From an uncultured Alphaproteobacteria bacterium (GTDB taxonomy: Bacteria; Pseudomonadota; Alphaproteobacteria; HIMB59): 64,000 nucleotides of DNA. The stretch is taken from contig CABZPR010000001.1 in NCBI GenBank assembly GCA_902527545.1, positions 62,001 to 126,000 of the forward strand, in the 5' to 3' direction. Each line of letters begins with the position of its first letter. Position 1 is the first letter of the stretch. Under the pieces are notes generated by a model, which worked only from the letters and a program-made list of their open reading frames with translations, ran no database searches and was not told where the DNA came from. The position numbers and the translations under genes are program-made. Of this stretch, positions 8,444 to 20,858 are shown one piece after another.

Positions 8444-11108
8444 CCCAATTTAATCCGCCACCAAAGTCTACTTTTATAGGTGTTTTAAATGACTTATATT
8501 TTTGATGTGATGTTTCCATCAATTTTGAGATTTCAGGAATAATATCTTTTTCTTTTTTATGAATTTCAAATAAAAGCTCATCATGAACTTGTGATGTCAT
8601 TTTAGATTTACATTTATTTTTCTCCAAATAACTATGGATATCTAGCATTGCAATTTTAATTAACTCAGATGCTGTGCCTTGAATAGGTGCATTGATAGCT
8701 TGTCTTTCTGCGAAAGATCGGAGCATAAAATTTTTAGCATTGATATCTTTAATGTGAGATTTTCTTCCAAAAAGGTTCTCAACATAGCCTAGTTTTTTTG
8801 CTTTATCGGTAGTTTCTTTCATAAAGTTACTAATGTTTGGAAATTTTTGAAAATAGTTATCTATGAAAAGTTTTGCTTCGCCATTGCTTACGCCCAACTG
8901 TTTAGCTAAACCATATTGGCTAATACCATAGATTATTCCAAAATTAATAATCTTGGCCATTCTTCGATCATTTGCGTTAATTATTTTCTTGTTAAAAACA
9001 AATTGGCCTGTACTTTGATGAATATCTTGATCCTCTTGGAAAGCCTTCAATAAATTTGGGTCTTCACAAGCTTCACAAAGTACACGAAGCTCGATTTGGG
9101 AGTAATCGAAGCTATATAACTCATGATCTTTTTCTGCAATAAATGCTGTTCTAATTTTCTTTCCAATCTCAGTTCTAATAGGGATATTTTGTAAATTAGG
9201 TTCAGATGAACTTAATCTACCCGTGATAGTTGCTGCAATATTAAATGTACTGTGAACGCGGTCTTTATTGTCAGCATGTTCAGCTAAAGAAGATGTATAG
9301 GTCGACACGAGCTTGGAGTACTGACGCCATTGTAGAATATGCGAAGCAATCTCTACTCCCTCGGATTCTAATTGTTCTAAGACTTTGACATTAGTTTGAA
9401 AATCTCCTGCTTTTGTTTTTTTTGTTACCTTGACATCAAGTTTCTTGAAAATTTCAGTAAGTTGCTTTGGCGAACCAATATTAAATTTCTCACCAGCTAT
9501 TTTAAAAATTTTCTCTTCAATTTTTTCAATTTCTTTATTTAGATCTTTTTCCAGTTTTGTTAAAAATTTAAGATCAATCTTACAACCATTGCTTTCAACC
9601 TGTTGAAGAACTAAACTTAATTTTTTATCGATATCAAAATATATCCAACTGTCTGGGGCATCTAATATTTGATCGTGTAATGTCTCATATAATTTATAAG
9701 TAGCATAGGCATCATGAGCAGCATAATTTGTTGCAGACTGTAAAGGCACTTCGGAAAAATCTTTATAATTTCTTTTGGACTCATTTTTTATAACATCTTT
9801 AAATTTTTCTTTTTCTTCTCCAAAATAATAATAATATAAATCCTCAAGATTATGTTTTGTTAAACCGTTATTGACAAAAAAAGACATCAATAAGGTGTCT
9901 TGAAAAGAAATAGTATTTACACTAAAACGTTTTAAAATCACACTATCGTATTTAGCATTATGAAAAATCTTTAAAATTGAAGGGTCTTCACACAATAAAT
10001 TAAGCTCTTTTAGTATTTTTTTTTGATCTGTCTCAGATATTTCATTTTCAGGTGATTTAAATGGTAGGTAATAAGCCTGTTGAGAATTAGATAATGAAAT
10101 ACCAATGATATTTGCTTCATTGACGTCTAAACTATCTGTCTCTAGATCTATCGCTAAGATTTTTTCAGATTGAAGAGACTTTAGATATTCGATTATATCT
10201 TTTGTCTTAATAAGTGATTTAAATTCTAATTTTTTTTTGGCCGCATGCGGTTTTGTTTCATGAGCGCTGTTTCTAATTAATGATTTAAATTCATATTTTT
10301 TGAAAAAGTCATTAAGTTTTGGTGAGTCTTCAAAATCTTTTAACTTTTCGATTGTTATAGGTAGTTCAAGGTCATTTTTTAGAATTACTAGTTGGTGGCT
10401 TATTTTTGCTTTTTCCTCGTGGTCAAGTATAAGATTTTTAATTCTTTCATTTGATATTTTCTCTTTATTTGCCAGAAGGCCCTCAAAAGAACCAAATTCA
10501 ATAATTAATTTAGAGGCTGTTTTTGGTCCGATGCCAGGTACGCCAGGAATATTATCAACACTATCACCAATTAGAGCTTGTACATCTGTAATCTTGTCAG
10601 AGCCAACACCAAATTTTTCCATTACCTTTGCTTCATCAATTTCAATATTTTTCATTGGATCTATGATGCGATTATTAGTTGATAGCAGTTGAAAAAGGTC
10701 TTTGTCTGAACTAAAAACTGTGGTGGGTATCTTATTGTCTTCACCATATTTAACGTAACTTGCTATAACATCATCGGCCTCAAAGTCTTTTTTTTCAATT
10801 ACATCTAAACCAAACGCATTAATTGCTTCACGAATAATACTAAATTGAGGAATCAAATCTTCTGGTGCCTCACCACGATTTGCTTTGTATTCAGGAAATA
10901 AAGTATTTCGGAAAGTATTCCTTCCTGCATCAAGAATGATTAGTATTTTATCATTTGGATGCTCTTCTATAAGTCTAAGCATCATATTGCAAAACCCATA
11001 AACTGCGTTTGTGGGAATGCCCTTAGAATTATTCATTGGGGGTAAAGCGTAATAAGCTCGGAAAATATATCCAGAACCATCAACAAGTATTAGTCTTGTC
11101 TTAGACAT
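8430..11108 (-). CDS. polA: DNA polymerase I
   Basis: Repair and Okazaki-fragment polymerase of 892 residues with all three classical domains. The N-terminal 5' nuclease occupies about 1-290 (LILVDGSGYIFRAYYALP; DSVDNIPGVPGIGPKTA helix-hairpin-helix). The 3'-5' exonuclease at about 300-480 looks intact, with acidic residues in LAIDLETDSLD and YAAHDAY. The polymerase domain carries motif A DYSQIELRVL, motif B RRMAKIINFGIIYG and motif C QVHDELLFEI. An intact proofreading domain is worth noting because some small-genome lineages lose it. The ATG lies 32 bases after the regA stop. Confidence 0.97.
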   Translation of the reverse strand: MSKTRLILVDGSGYIFRAYYALPPMNNSKGIPTNAVYGFCNMMLRLIEEHPNDKILIILDAGRNTFRNTLFPEYKANRGEAPEDLIPQFSIIREAINAFGLDVIEKKDFEADDVIASYVKYGEDNKIPTTVFSSDKDLFQLLSTNNRIIDPMKNIEIDEAKVMEKFGVGSDKITDVQALIGDSVDNIPGVPGIGPKTASKLIIEFGSFEGLLANKEKISNERIKNLILDHEEKAKISHQLVILKNDLELPITIEKLKDFEDSPKLNDFFKKYEFKSLIRNSAHETKPHAAKKKLEFKSLIKTKDIIEYLKSLQSEKILAIDLETDSLDVNEANIIGISLSNSQQAYYLPFKSPENEISETDQKKILKELNLLCEDPSILKIFHNAKYDSVILKRFSVNTISFQDTLLMSFFVNNGLTKHNLEDLYYYYFGEEKEKFKDVIKNESKRNYKDFSEVPLQSATNYAAHDAYATYKLYETLHDQILDAPDSWIYFDIDKKLSLVLQQVESNGCKIDLKFLTKLEKDLNKEIEKIEEKIFKIAGEKFNIGSPKQLTEIFKKLDVKVTKKTKAGDFQTNVKVLEQLESEGVEIASHILQWRQYSKLVSTYTSSLAEHADNKDRVHSTFNIAATITGRLSSSEPNLQNIPIRTEIGKKIRTAFIAEKDHELYSFDYSQIELRVLCEACEDPNLLKAFQEDQDIHQSTGQFVFNKKIINANDRRMAKIINFGIIYGISQYGLAKQLGVSNGEAKLFIDNYFQKFPNISNFMKETTDKAKKLGYVENLFGRKSHIKDINAKNFMLRSFAERQAINAPIQGTASELIKIAMLDIHSYLEKNKCKSKMTSQVHDELLFEIHKKEKDIIPEISKLMETSHQKYKSFKTPIKVDFGGGLNWGEAH

Positions 11109-11140
11109 TTAAGCAGAATAACAAAGATTGTAGTGAGTTA

Positions 11141-11701
11141 CTATTCTTTAGGAGCGTGCTTATTCAAAATTCTTTGAAGAGTTCTTCGGTGCATTTTTAG
11201 TCTTCTAGCAGTTTCAGAAACATTACGGTTACACTGTGTAAAAACTCTTTGAATATGTTCCCATCTTATTCTATCAGCAGACATTGGGTTCTCAGGAGGT
11301 GGGGGTAAGGATGTAGAGGTAGCAGACATTAATGATTTTTCTATATCATCTATGTTTGCAGGTTTGGTTAAGTAATCATCAGCACCCAATTTAACAGAGG
11401 ATACAGCTGTAGCTATGTTGCCATAACTTGTCAACATCACTGTTCTACATTCTGGATTTTGCTCTTTGATCACCTTAATAACATCAAGTCCTGAACCATC
11501 TCCTAAACGAAGATCGACTATTGCATAGTTAAAATTATTTCCAGCTAAAACATCTAAAGCCTCTTTTTTTGAAGCTGCTGCTGTTACTGTGAAATCTTTA
11601 CGTTGAAATGAGGTGGTCAAACGCTCACGAAAGGGTTTATCATCCTCGATAATAAAAAGTGTTTTATCTTTGACTAATGTATTTTGCTCTAAATCCGCCA
11701 T
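11141..11701 (-). CDS. regA: Redox response regulator of the RegA/ActR/PrrA family
   Basis: Global redox response regulator, typical of alphaproteobacteria, that controls respiratory and energy genes. It has 186 residues: a receiver domain with acidic pocket Glu19-Asp20-Asp21 and phosphoacceptor Asp63 (IVDLRLGDGSG), a proline-rich hinge SLPPPPENP characteristic of RegA/ActR, and a C-terminal Fis-type helix-turn-helix (RNVSETARRLKMHRRTLQRIL). Its start overlaps the end of regB by 13 bases, so sensor and regulator are translated together. Confidence 0.95.
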   Translation of the reverse strand: MADLEQNTLVKDKTLFIIEDDKPFRERLTTSFQRKDFTVTAAASKKEALDVLAGNNFNYAIVDLRLGDGSGLDVIKVIKEQNPECRTVMLTSYGNIATAVSSVKLGADDYLTKPANIDDIEKSLMSATSTSLPPPPENPMSADRIRWEHIQRVFTQCNRNVSETARRLKMHRRTLQRILNKHAPKE

Positions 11702-12933
11702 GTTAAATTTACTTCTGCTCCGTTATTACTTTGTACTAATATTTCACCATTTAGATTTTCAATCATTTGTTTTGTTATGAATAGGCCGAGGCCCATATTT
11801 ACCCCTTTTTCAGGCCTACTAGAATAAAATGGTTTTCCAAAATTGGCTATAAACTTCTTATCAAAACCGGGACCATCATCTCTGATTTTAATGGAATAAG
11901 AATTTTTCGATGTCTCTGAGATTACTAATATTTGTCTATAAGCGAAACTTATGGCATTTTTAATAATATTATTCATCGCTATGTTCAGTTCAGGTGTGAT
12001 TTTAATGTTAATATTTTTAGAATTTTCATCAGATCTATAATCTAATTTCACAGCTCGATAATTATTTGAAAATTGATCACATAAAGATTGCACATATGCA
12101 TCTAGTGACATATTTGTAATTTCGGAAGAAAGTTCTTTTGACTCTGGATTTGTTGAGAGCTCTTTTAGTATTTCTTTACACCTATCTAACTCCAATAATA
12201 AAGTTTTAATATCTTTCCCATATTCATCTTTCAATTTTTGATCTTTTTTTAAATCATCTACTATCAAGTTTATAGTATTTAATGGTGTGCCTAATTCATG
12301 AACAGCTGCGGCTGCTAAACCTCCAACTTTTAAAAGTTCTTTTTCATTTTGAAGTTGTTTACTAGCTAACTCATATGCCTTTTGGGTGCTTTTGTAATTT
12401 AACGAAAAGTAATAAAGATAAAAAACTAAAAAAATACTACTTATAAATAAAGAAATCATAATAGCTAAACTGTATGTAAAATTAATATTAGGATGCACAG
12501 ACAAAGGAAGATTAATATAAAAGTTAAATATCAAAGCAAAACAGACTAACGCTAAACTTAAAATAATTATTATTCTTTCTATCGTAAGATATGATGCTGC
12601 AATAGCAATAGGGGCTAAGATAATAAATATAAAAGGATTAGTGTGTCCACCATTTAAAGCAATCAAACTTGAAATTTGAATAATATCAAAACATAAAAAT
12701 AAGAAGACTTGTTTTTCAGAAATAATTTTATCTCCTTTATTTAAATAAAATCCTAAGAGAATACTGGCCATTAATATAAAAGCTATTATCCAAGAGCTCA
12801 TTGCTACTGTCTTAGAAATTTCGAAAAAATACTGTGTTATAAATAGAGTAGCGGCCTGACCTCCAAAAGCAATTGCACGTATGATTAAAAAATCTGAAGA
12901 ATTAACAAAAAGAAAGTTTGTTTGATTATTCAA
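11689..12933 (-). CDS. regB: Redox sensor histidine kinase of the RegB/ActS/PrrB family
   Basis: Membrane sensor kinase, partner of RegA. The 414 residues comprise about six hydrophobic segments in residues 15-180, then a kinase core. The family's ubiquinone-binding heptapeptide GGxxNPF is present as GGHTNPF (95-101). The H-box VHELGTPLN carries the phosphorylated His212, and the redox-sensing cysteine of the family is present as Cys252 in LDRCKEIL. The ATPase domain ends with GPGFD and GLGLFI. The only possible start in the conserved N-terminus is the TTG at 12931-12933, which directly abuts the gyrB stop codon (TAG then TTG). Confidence 0.94.
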   Translation of the reverse strand: MNNQTNFLFVNSSDFLIIRAIAFGGQAATLFITQYFFEISKTVAMSSWIIAFILMASILLGFYLNKGDKIISEKQVFLFLCFDIIQISSLIALNGGHTNPFIFIILAPIAIAASYLTIERIIIILSLALVCFALIFNFYINLPLSVHPNINFTYSLAIMISLFISSIFLVFYLYYFSLNYKSTQKAYELASKQLQNEKELLKVGGLAAAAVHELGTPLNTINLIVDDLKKDQKLKDEYGKDIKTLLLELDRCKEILKELSTNPESKELSSEITNMSLDAYVQSLCDQFSNNYRAVKLDYRSDENSKNINIKITPELNIAMNNIIKNAISFAYRQILVISETSKNSYSIKIRDDGPGFDKKFIANFGKPFYSSRPEKGVNMGLGLFITKQMIENLNGEILVQSNNGAEVNLTWRI

Positions 12934-16429
<3,496 letters not shown>

Positions 16430-17539
16430 TTAGATTCTCATTGGCATTAAAATATATAAACTTCTTGTATCCTTAGGGTCCTTAACTATGACTGGTGAGG
16501 ATTGATTGAGTAACTCAAGGATTATATTCTCACCCTCAATCACATCTTGGAGATCTAAGATATATTTTGAATTAAAAAGTATTTCTAGACCATCAGCAGT
16601 GTAGTTTGCCGCAACCTCTTCATCTCCTTTATTGCTGTCAGTGCTAGTAGCCATAATCTTAATACTGTTGTTTTCAAAATGTAATTTTACTGTAGGTGTT
16701 TTGTCTTGGTTTACTGTAGATACCCTATCAATTGCATTAAAAAATGGTTCTGCCTCAACTTGTAATAATTTATCATTAGATACAGGTATTACTTTTTCAT
16801 AATCTGGAAAAGTACCGTCAATAAGCTTGCTGATTATGATGAAATTTTCTACTTCTAAGCTTACCTGTGTATCAGTGCAAATTATTTTTACTTTACCTTC
16901 AAAATCTCCTAAAATTCTGTCTAGTTGAAGTATAAATTTTCTTGGAATGATTATACCAGATATGTTTATAACATTAGTTAGATCTAGTTCTGTCTTTGCA
17001 AGTCTATGTCCATCAGTAGCAACACATCTTAAAGTTGACTTTGGTCCATTAGTAATAGTATGAAGGTATATTCCGTTTAGGTAGTATCTAGTCTCTTCCG
17101 CAGATATTGCAAACTTAGTTTTATTAAAAAGTCTTTTAATTTGGGGGATAGATAACTCAAATGTATTTGTAGGTTCTAATGGGATAAACTTTGGAAATTC
17201 ATCTGCTGTTAATGCATTTAATTCAAAAACAGAATTGTCAGAATTTATTATCAATCTATTTCCATCTAATTTGCATTTTACAATAGAATTTTTTTTTGTT
17301 TTTCTAATTATGTCTGTAAGTATTCGTGAGTTAACTGTAGCTTCTCCGTCTTTTGAGGAGTCAGTTGAAACAAATTCCCGAATAGAAATATCCATATCCG
17401 TAGATCTTATTTCTATTTGGTTATTGTTACATTTTATATAAATGTTAGATAAAATTGGAATGGTTGATCTGCTATCAACTATTGAACTAACGTGAGTTAA
17501 TACTCTTAGAAAGGCCTCACGGCTAACTCTAAAATCCAT
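16430..17539 (-). CDS. dnaN: DNA polymerase III sliding clamp (beta subunit)
   Basis: Ring-shaped processivity clamp of the replicative polymerase, 369 residues, the usual length. Seen: an N-terminal first-domain pattern MDFRVSREAFLRVLTHVSSIVDSR, the ATDGHRLA motif in the middle domain, and the C-terminal SPVIVKDP...YILMPMRI that forms the client-binding pocket. It lies between dnaA and recF in the classical order. The ATG start is one stop codon away from dnaA, and the TAA stop is directly followed by the TTG start of recF. Confidence 0.97.
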   Translation of the reverse strand: MDFRVSREAFLRVLTHVSSIVDSRSTIPILSNIYIKCNNNQIEIRSTDMDISIREFVSTDSSKDGEATVNSRILTDIIRKTKKNSIVKCKLDGNRLIINSDNSVFELNALTADEFPKFIPLEPTNTFELSIPQIKRLFNKTKFAISAEETRYYLNGIYLHTITNGPKSTLRCVATDGHRLAKTELDLTNVINISGIIIPRKFILQLDRILGDFEGKVKIICTDTQVSLEVENFIIISKLIDGTFPDYEKVIPVSNDKLLQVEAEPFFNAIDRVSTVNQDKTPTVKLHFENNSIKIMATSTDSNKGDEEVAANYTADGLEILFNSKYILDLQDVIEGENIILELLNQSSPVIVKDPKDTRSLYILMPMRI

Positions 17540-18907
17540 TTAAGAAGTTTGCAATATTCTAGTTAAAAGTTCAATATCTTCTGCTAAGTTTGGATCATTT
17601 ACCATAATTTCTTCGATAGTTTTGATAGCATGAATAACAGTAGTATGATCTCTACCGCCAAATTTTCTACCAATTTCAGGTAAAGATCTTGTAGTGATTG
17701 ACTTTGCTAAATACATTGCAACTTGTCTTGGACGCGCCACTGACCTTGATCTTCTCGGTGAATGCATATCTGATAGTTTGATATTATAATGTTCAACAAC
17801 TTTCTTTTGAATTTCATCAATGGTAATTTTTCTTGAATTAGTTCTTAGTAAATCTTTTAAGACATCTTTTACGAGGTCAACAGATATTTCCGAGTCCTGG
17901 ATTGAAGCGTGAACTGCTAATCTATTCAAGGCACCTTCCATTTCTCTAACATTATTAGTAATTTTATTTGCTAAAAATTCCATTACTTCTTGTTCTAGAT
18001 TAAGTGATTTTTGCTCAGCTTTAGCCTGCAGAATACCTAATCGTAATTCATAAGTTAAGGGATGTATATCCGCTACTAATCCCCAGCCTAATCTGGACTT
18101 TAATCTGTCCTCTAATCCATCAAGATCAGCAGGTGATTTATCAGCTGAAATAATAATTTGTCTTTTTTTGTCAATTAAAGTATTGAAAGTATGAAAGAAT
18201 TCTTCTTGTGTGTTATCTTTACCGATAATAAATTGGACATCATCTATCATTAGAACATCTACTGATCTAAATTGTTCTTTAAAACTCATAATATTTTTAA
18301 ATCTAAGAGCTTTAATAAACTGATACATAAATTTTTCAGCTGTTAAATAAACAACATTTTTTTTGGGATTTCTTTTTTTAATATTCCATGCAACTGCATG
18401 CATTAAATGTGTTTTTCCTAATCCAACACCACCATACAAAAATAATGGGTTAAAGCTTACAACTTCCGATTGTGCTACACGTTGAGCTGCTGCATACGCT
18501 AACTCGTTGGGTTTACCAACGATAAAATTATCAAAAGTAAATTTTGGGTCTAATGGTGCAGAAATATCGTCATAATAAGTGTCTTCGTCGTCATCTTTAT
18601 CTTCATAAATGACTTCTGTGCCAGGAATAATTCGATTATTATTCTCTTTGACGAGTATAGCTAATTTATCAATGCTATGACCTTGGTCCATATAGGTTTT
18701 TTTGATAACAGAAGCATAATTTTTGATTATCCAATCACGAAGAAATCTTGTTGGGACTGAGAGAGTAAGAGAAGTGTCAATTAAAGACTCAAAATAAATG
18801 GGTTTAATCCAGTTTTGAAAGGTATCTCTATCAAGTGATTTTTTTAATTCAGATGCGATCTTCGACCAAGACACATCTATGCCACCTTGATGCTTTTCGT
18901 CTTCCAC
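17540..18907 (-). CDS. dnaA: Chromosomal replication initiator protein DnaA
   Basis: Initiator that opens the replication origin. It has 455 residues with all four domains: N-terminal interaction domain (SWSKIASELKKSLDRDTFQNWI), an acidic linker DKDDDEDTYYDD near 130, AAA+ ATPase with Walker A GGVGLGKTHLMHA and Walker B VLMIDDVQF, and C-terminal DNA-binding signature KFGGRDHTTVIHAIK. The start is GTG (18905-18907). A purine-rich AGGAAGG upstream serves as ribosome binding site. It follows rpsT, as is common in alphaproteobacteria. Confidence 0.97.
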   Translation of the reverse strand: MEDEKHQGGIDVSWSKIASELKKSLDRDTFQNWIKPIYFESLIDTSLTLSVPTRFLRDWIIKNYASVIKKTYMDQGHSIDKLAILVKENNNRIIPGTEVIYEDKDDDEDTYYDDISAPLDPKFTFDNFIVGKPNELAYAAAQRVAQSEVVSFNPLFLYGGVGLGKTHLMHAVAWNIKKRNPKKNVVYLTAEKFMYQFIKALRFKNIMSFKEQFRSVDVLMIDDVQFIIGKDNTQEEFFHTFNTLIDKKRQIIISADKSPADLDGLEDRLKSRLGWGLVADIHPLTYELRLGILQAKAEQKSLNLEQEVMEFLANKITNNVREMEGALNRLAVHASIQDSEISVDLVKDVLKDLLRTNSRKITIDEIQKKVVEHYNIKLSDMHSPRRSRSVARPRQVAMYLAKSITTRSLPEIGRKFGGRDHTTVIHAIKTIEEIMVNDPNLAEDIELLTRILQTS

Positions 18908-19013
18908 TAACTTAATTCCTTCCTCTAAAAGATGTGCTATTTAAGCATGAAAAGTTAAAAAAGAAGAATAAAAAAAAATGTTTTTTTTAAAAAAAATTGC
19001 TTGAAAAAAAAAA
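18908..19013. other. Homopolymer-rich spacer between rpsT and dnaA
   Basis: This 106-base gap contains long A and T tracts (about 18968-19016) with almost no G or C. It may be the dnaA leader with promoter, a weak terminator after rpsT, or easily melted DNA. No DnaA box and no stable GC hairpin is visible in it. Function uncertain. Confidence 0.4.
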
Positions 19014-19280
19014 TTATTTTGAAATTGCGGTTATATTTTTTTGTAGTTTTGAGATAGTTCTAGATGCCTTATTAAGATGCATAATTTTCTTGTTAGTAGA
19101 TTTATGCAATACAGACATAACCACTTTTAGTTTCGCCATTGATTCCTCTACCTTTTTATCTTTAATGAGTTTATCAATTGCCTTTAACTGGGTTGAAACA
19201 TTAGATTTGACTGCTTTGTTAACTGTTTTTTTTCTATCAGACTGTCGAAGTCTTTTTTTTGCTGATTTATGTTGTGGCAT
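19014..19280 (-). CDS. rpsT: 30S ribosomal protein S20
   Basis: Small basic ribosomal protein, 88 residues, the usual size. The N-terminus MPQHKSAKKRLRQSDRK and the C-terminal MHLNKASRTISKLQKNI are typical of S20. It lies between mutM and dnaA, an order known from other alphaproteobacteria. The stop is followed by long A/T tracts before dnaA. Confidence 0.96.
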   Translation of the reverse strand: MPQHKSAKKRLRQSDRKKTVNKAVKSNVSTQLKAIDKLIKDKKVEESMAKLKVVMSVLHKSTNKKIMHLNKASRTISKLQKNITAISK

Positions 19281-19325
19281 ATAAAAATATTATTAACAGG
19301 TTGTTCGTTTAAAAGCGTTTATAAC

Positions 19326-19334
19326 TTATACACA
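19326..19334 (+). promoter_or_regulatory. DnaA-box-like site upstream of rpsT-dnaA
   Basis: TTATACACA matches the DnaA box consensus TTATNCACA. It sits in the 59-base gap between mutM and rpsT, upstream of the rpsT-dnaA run, so it could let DnaA act on its own operon. It is a single site; I found no cluster of boxes that would define an origin. Confidence 0.4.
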
Positions 19335-19339
19335 TTTTT

Positions 19340-20158
19340 TTATTTTTGTAAAGTAGGCGAAAAAAAAGTTGAACGCCCATTTTGGATGATTTTTTTTATC
19401 TTATAAGTCTTTTTTTTGTATATTACATGTTTCTTTTGATAAACCTTAAATAAACTCTGAAAACTTCCGAGAGTTCCATCTGGGGATTTATAGTCATTTA
19501 TAGAAGAGCCGCCATTTTTTATAGATAGTTTCAATACAAATTTACAAGAGTTTAATAACTGAGATATTTCTGCTTTTTTAAGAGTGCAAGTTAGTCTTTC
19601 AGGATTTAACTTTGAGTGAAAAAGTGCTTCATTAGCGTATATATTTCCAATACCTACTATTAAACTTTGATCAAGTAAAGCTTGTTTCAAAGAGATTTTT
19701 TTTCTTATAAGTTTGTTATACATCTCGTTTAAATTAAACTTGTTAATTAGTAAATCAGTTCCATAGTTATTAAAAAAAAATTTAACTTCTTTTGAGTCTT
19801 TAAGCCTAAAAAACATACCAAACCTACGAGGATCATTATAAATAATTTTAAATTTGTTAAATTGTAGAATAACATGGTCGTGTTTTTCTTTTTTATAATT
19901 CTCGTTTAAATAAAACTTTAATCGACCACTCATTCCCAGATGAATAATTACATAATTATTATTTTCCAATTCCATGATTATGTATTTTGCAAAACGTTCA
20001 ACAGACATGATTTTTTTCTGAGATATTTGCTCAAGATCTTTAAATTTTAAATTTTTCCTTAGTTTTTTTTGTGACTTTTTGATAGAAATAATTTTTTTTC
20101 CTTTAACTTTTGACTTTAAATATCTTATTGTTGTTTCTACTTCAGGTAGTTCAGGCAT
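19340..20158 (-). CDS. mutM: Formamidopyrimidine-DNA glycosylase
   Basis: Base-excision repair enzyme removing oxidised purines such as 8-oxoguanine. It has 272 residues. The N-terminus MPELPEVETTIRYL is invariant in the family (Pro2 is the nucleophile, Glu3 assists), which fixes the start at 20156-20158. Also seen: GRLKF, DPRRFGMF, the helix-two-turn-helix GIGNIYANEALF, and DYKSPDGTLGSFQ. The C-terminal zinc-finger region is degenerate: the last residues (VYQKKHVIYKKKTYKIKKIIQNGRSTFFSPTLQK) lack the usual four cysteines. The start codon overlaps the ubiE start on the other strand (shared CATG), so it should be translated from a leaderless or nearly leaderless mRNA. Confidence 0.95.
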   Translation of the reverse strand: MPELPEVETTIRYLKSKVKGKKIISIKKSQKKLRKNLKFKDLEQISQKKIMSVERFAKYIIMELENNNYVIIHLGMSGRLKFYLNENYKKEKHDHVILQFNKFKIIYNDPRRFGMFFRLKDSKEVKFFFNNYGTDLLINKFNLNEMYNKLIRKKISLKQALLDQSLIVGIGNIYANEALFHSKLNPERLTCTLKKAEISQLLNSCKFVLKLSIKNGGSSINDYKSPDGTLGSFQSLFKVYQKKHVIYKKKTYKIKKIIQNGRSTFFSPTLQK

Positions 20159-20858
20159 GATAACTAAAAATAATTCAAATTATTATAATATTACAGATAT
20201 TTTTGAAAATGTATCTCATGCAAAATATGACTTAATGAACGATATTATGAGTCTTGGAATACATAGACTTTGGAAAAAATATTTTGTTGATCTTGTATTA
20301 TTAAATCATACTGGCAATGAGAAAATTTTAGACATTGCAAGTGGTAGTGGGGATATTTTTAATTTGCTTCCTATTTCAAAAAATCTTTATGCTTTAGATC
20401 CTGTTTCTGAAATGCACAATATATCTAGAAAAAAAAATAGTTCTAAAAAAATTAATTACGAAGTTGGTTATGCGGAAAATTTGCCGTATAAAAAAAATTT
20501 TTTTCAAATTATAACATGTACCTATGGTGTAAGAAATTTTAAAAATCGAAAGAATGGTTTTTCTGAGATTTATAGATGTCTTAAAAAAAATGGTTATTTT
20601 TTTATTATGGAGTTTGGTATTCCAAAAAGAGATTTATTAAAAAGTTCATACAAAAACTTTTTAAAATATGTTTTACCTTTTACTGGAAGCATCATCTCCA
20701 ATGATAGACATAGTTATAAATACTTAGCTGACAGTATTATTTCTTTTCCTAGTCAAAATAACCTTCTTGATGAACTTATAAATACAGGTTTTTCTCATAT
20801 TAAAACTATTGATTTCATTTCTGGAGCTAACAGCATATATATAGTGCAAAAAAAATGA
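20157..20858 (+). CDS. ubiE: Ubiquinone/menaquinone biosynthesis C-methyltransferase
   Basis: SAM-dependent C-methylation of the quinone ring. It is about 233 residues long from the ATG at 20157. Seen: the UbiE-specific HAKYDLMNDIMSLGIHRLWK near residues 21-40, a SAM-binding DIASGSGDIF, and CTYGVRNFKNR typical of UbiE/COQ5. An upstream ATG at 20079 would overlap mutM by 80 bases and add nothing conserved, so the ATG inside the CATG shared with the mutM start is preferred. The gene ends in an ATGA overlap with coaC. ubiB, which usually follows ubiE in this context, is absent. Confidence 0.92.
   Translation: MITKNNSNYYNITDIFENVSHAKYDLMNDIMSLGIHRLWKKYFVDLVLLNHTGNEKILDIASGSGDIFNLLPISKNLYALDPVSEMHNISRKKNSSKKINYEVGYAENLPYKKNFFQIITCTYGVRNFKNRKNGFSEIYRCLKKNGYFFIMEFGIPKRDLLKSSYKNFLKYVLPFTGSIISNDRHSYKYLADSIISFPSQNNLLDELINTGFSHIKTIDFISGANSIYIVQKK

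Noticed and set aside
10300-10692. Open frame on the plus strand inside polA
   Set aside because: Antisense shadow of polA; composition follows the polA codons.
20079-20156. Upstream start for ubiE inside mutM
   Set aside because: The extra residues are antisense to mutM and unlike UbiE N-termini.
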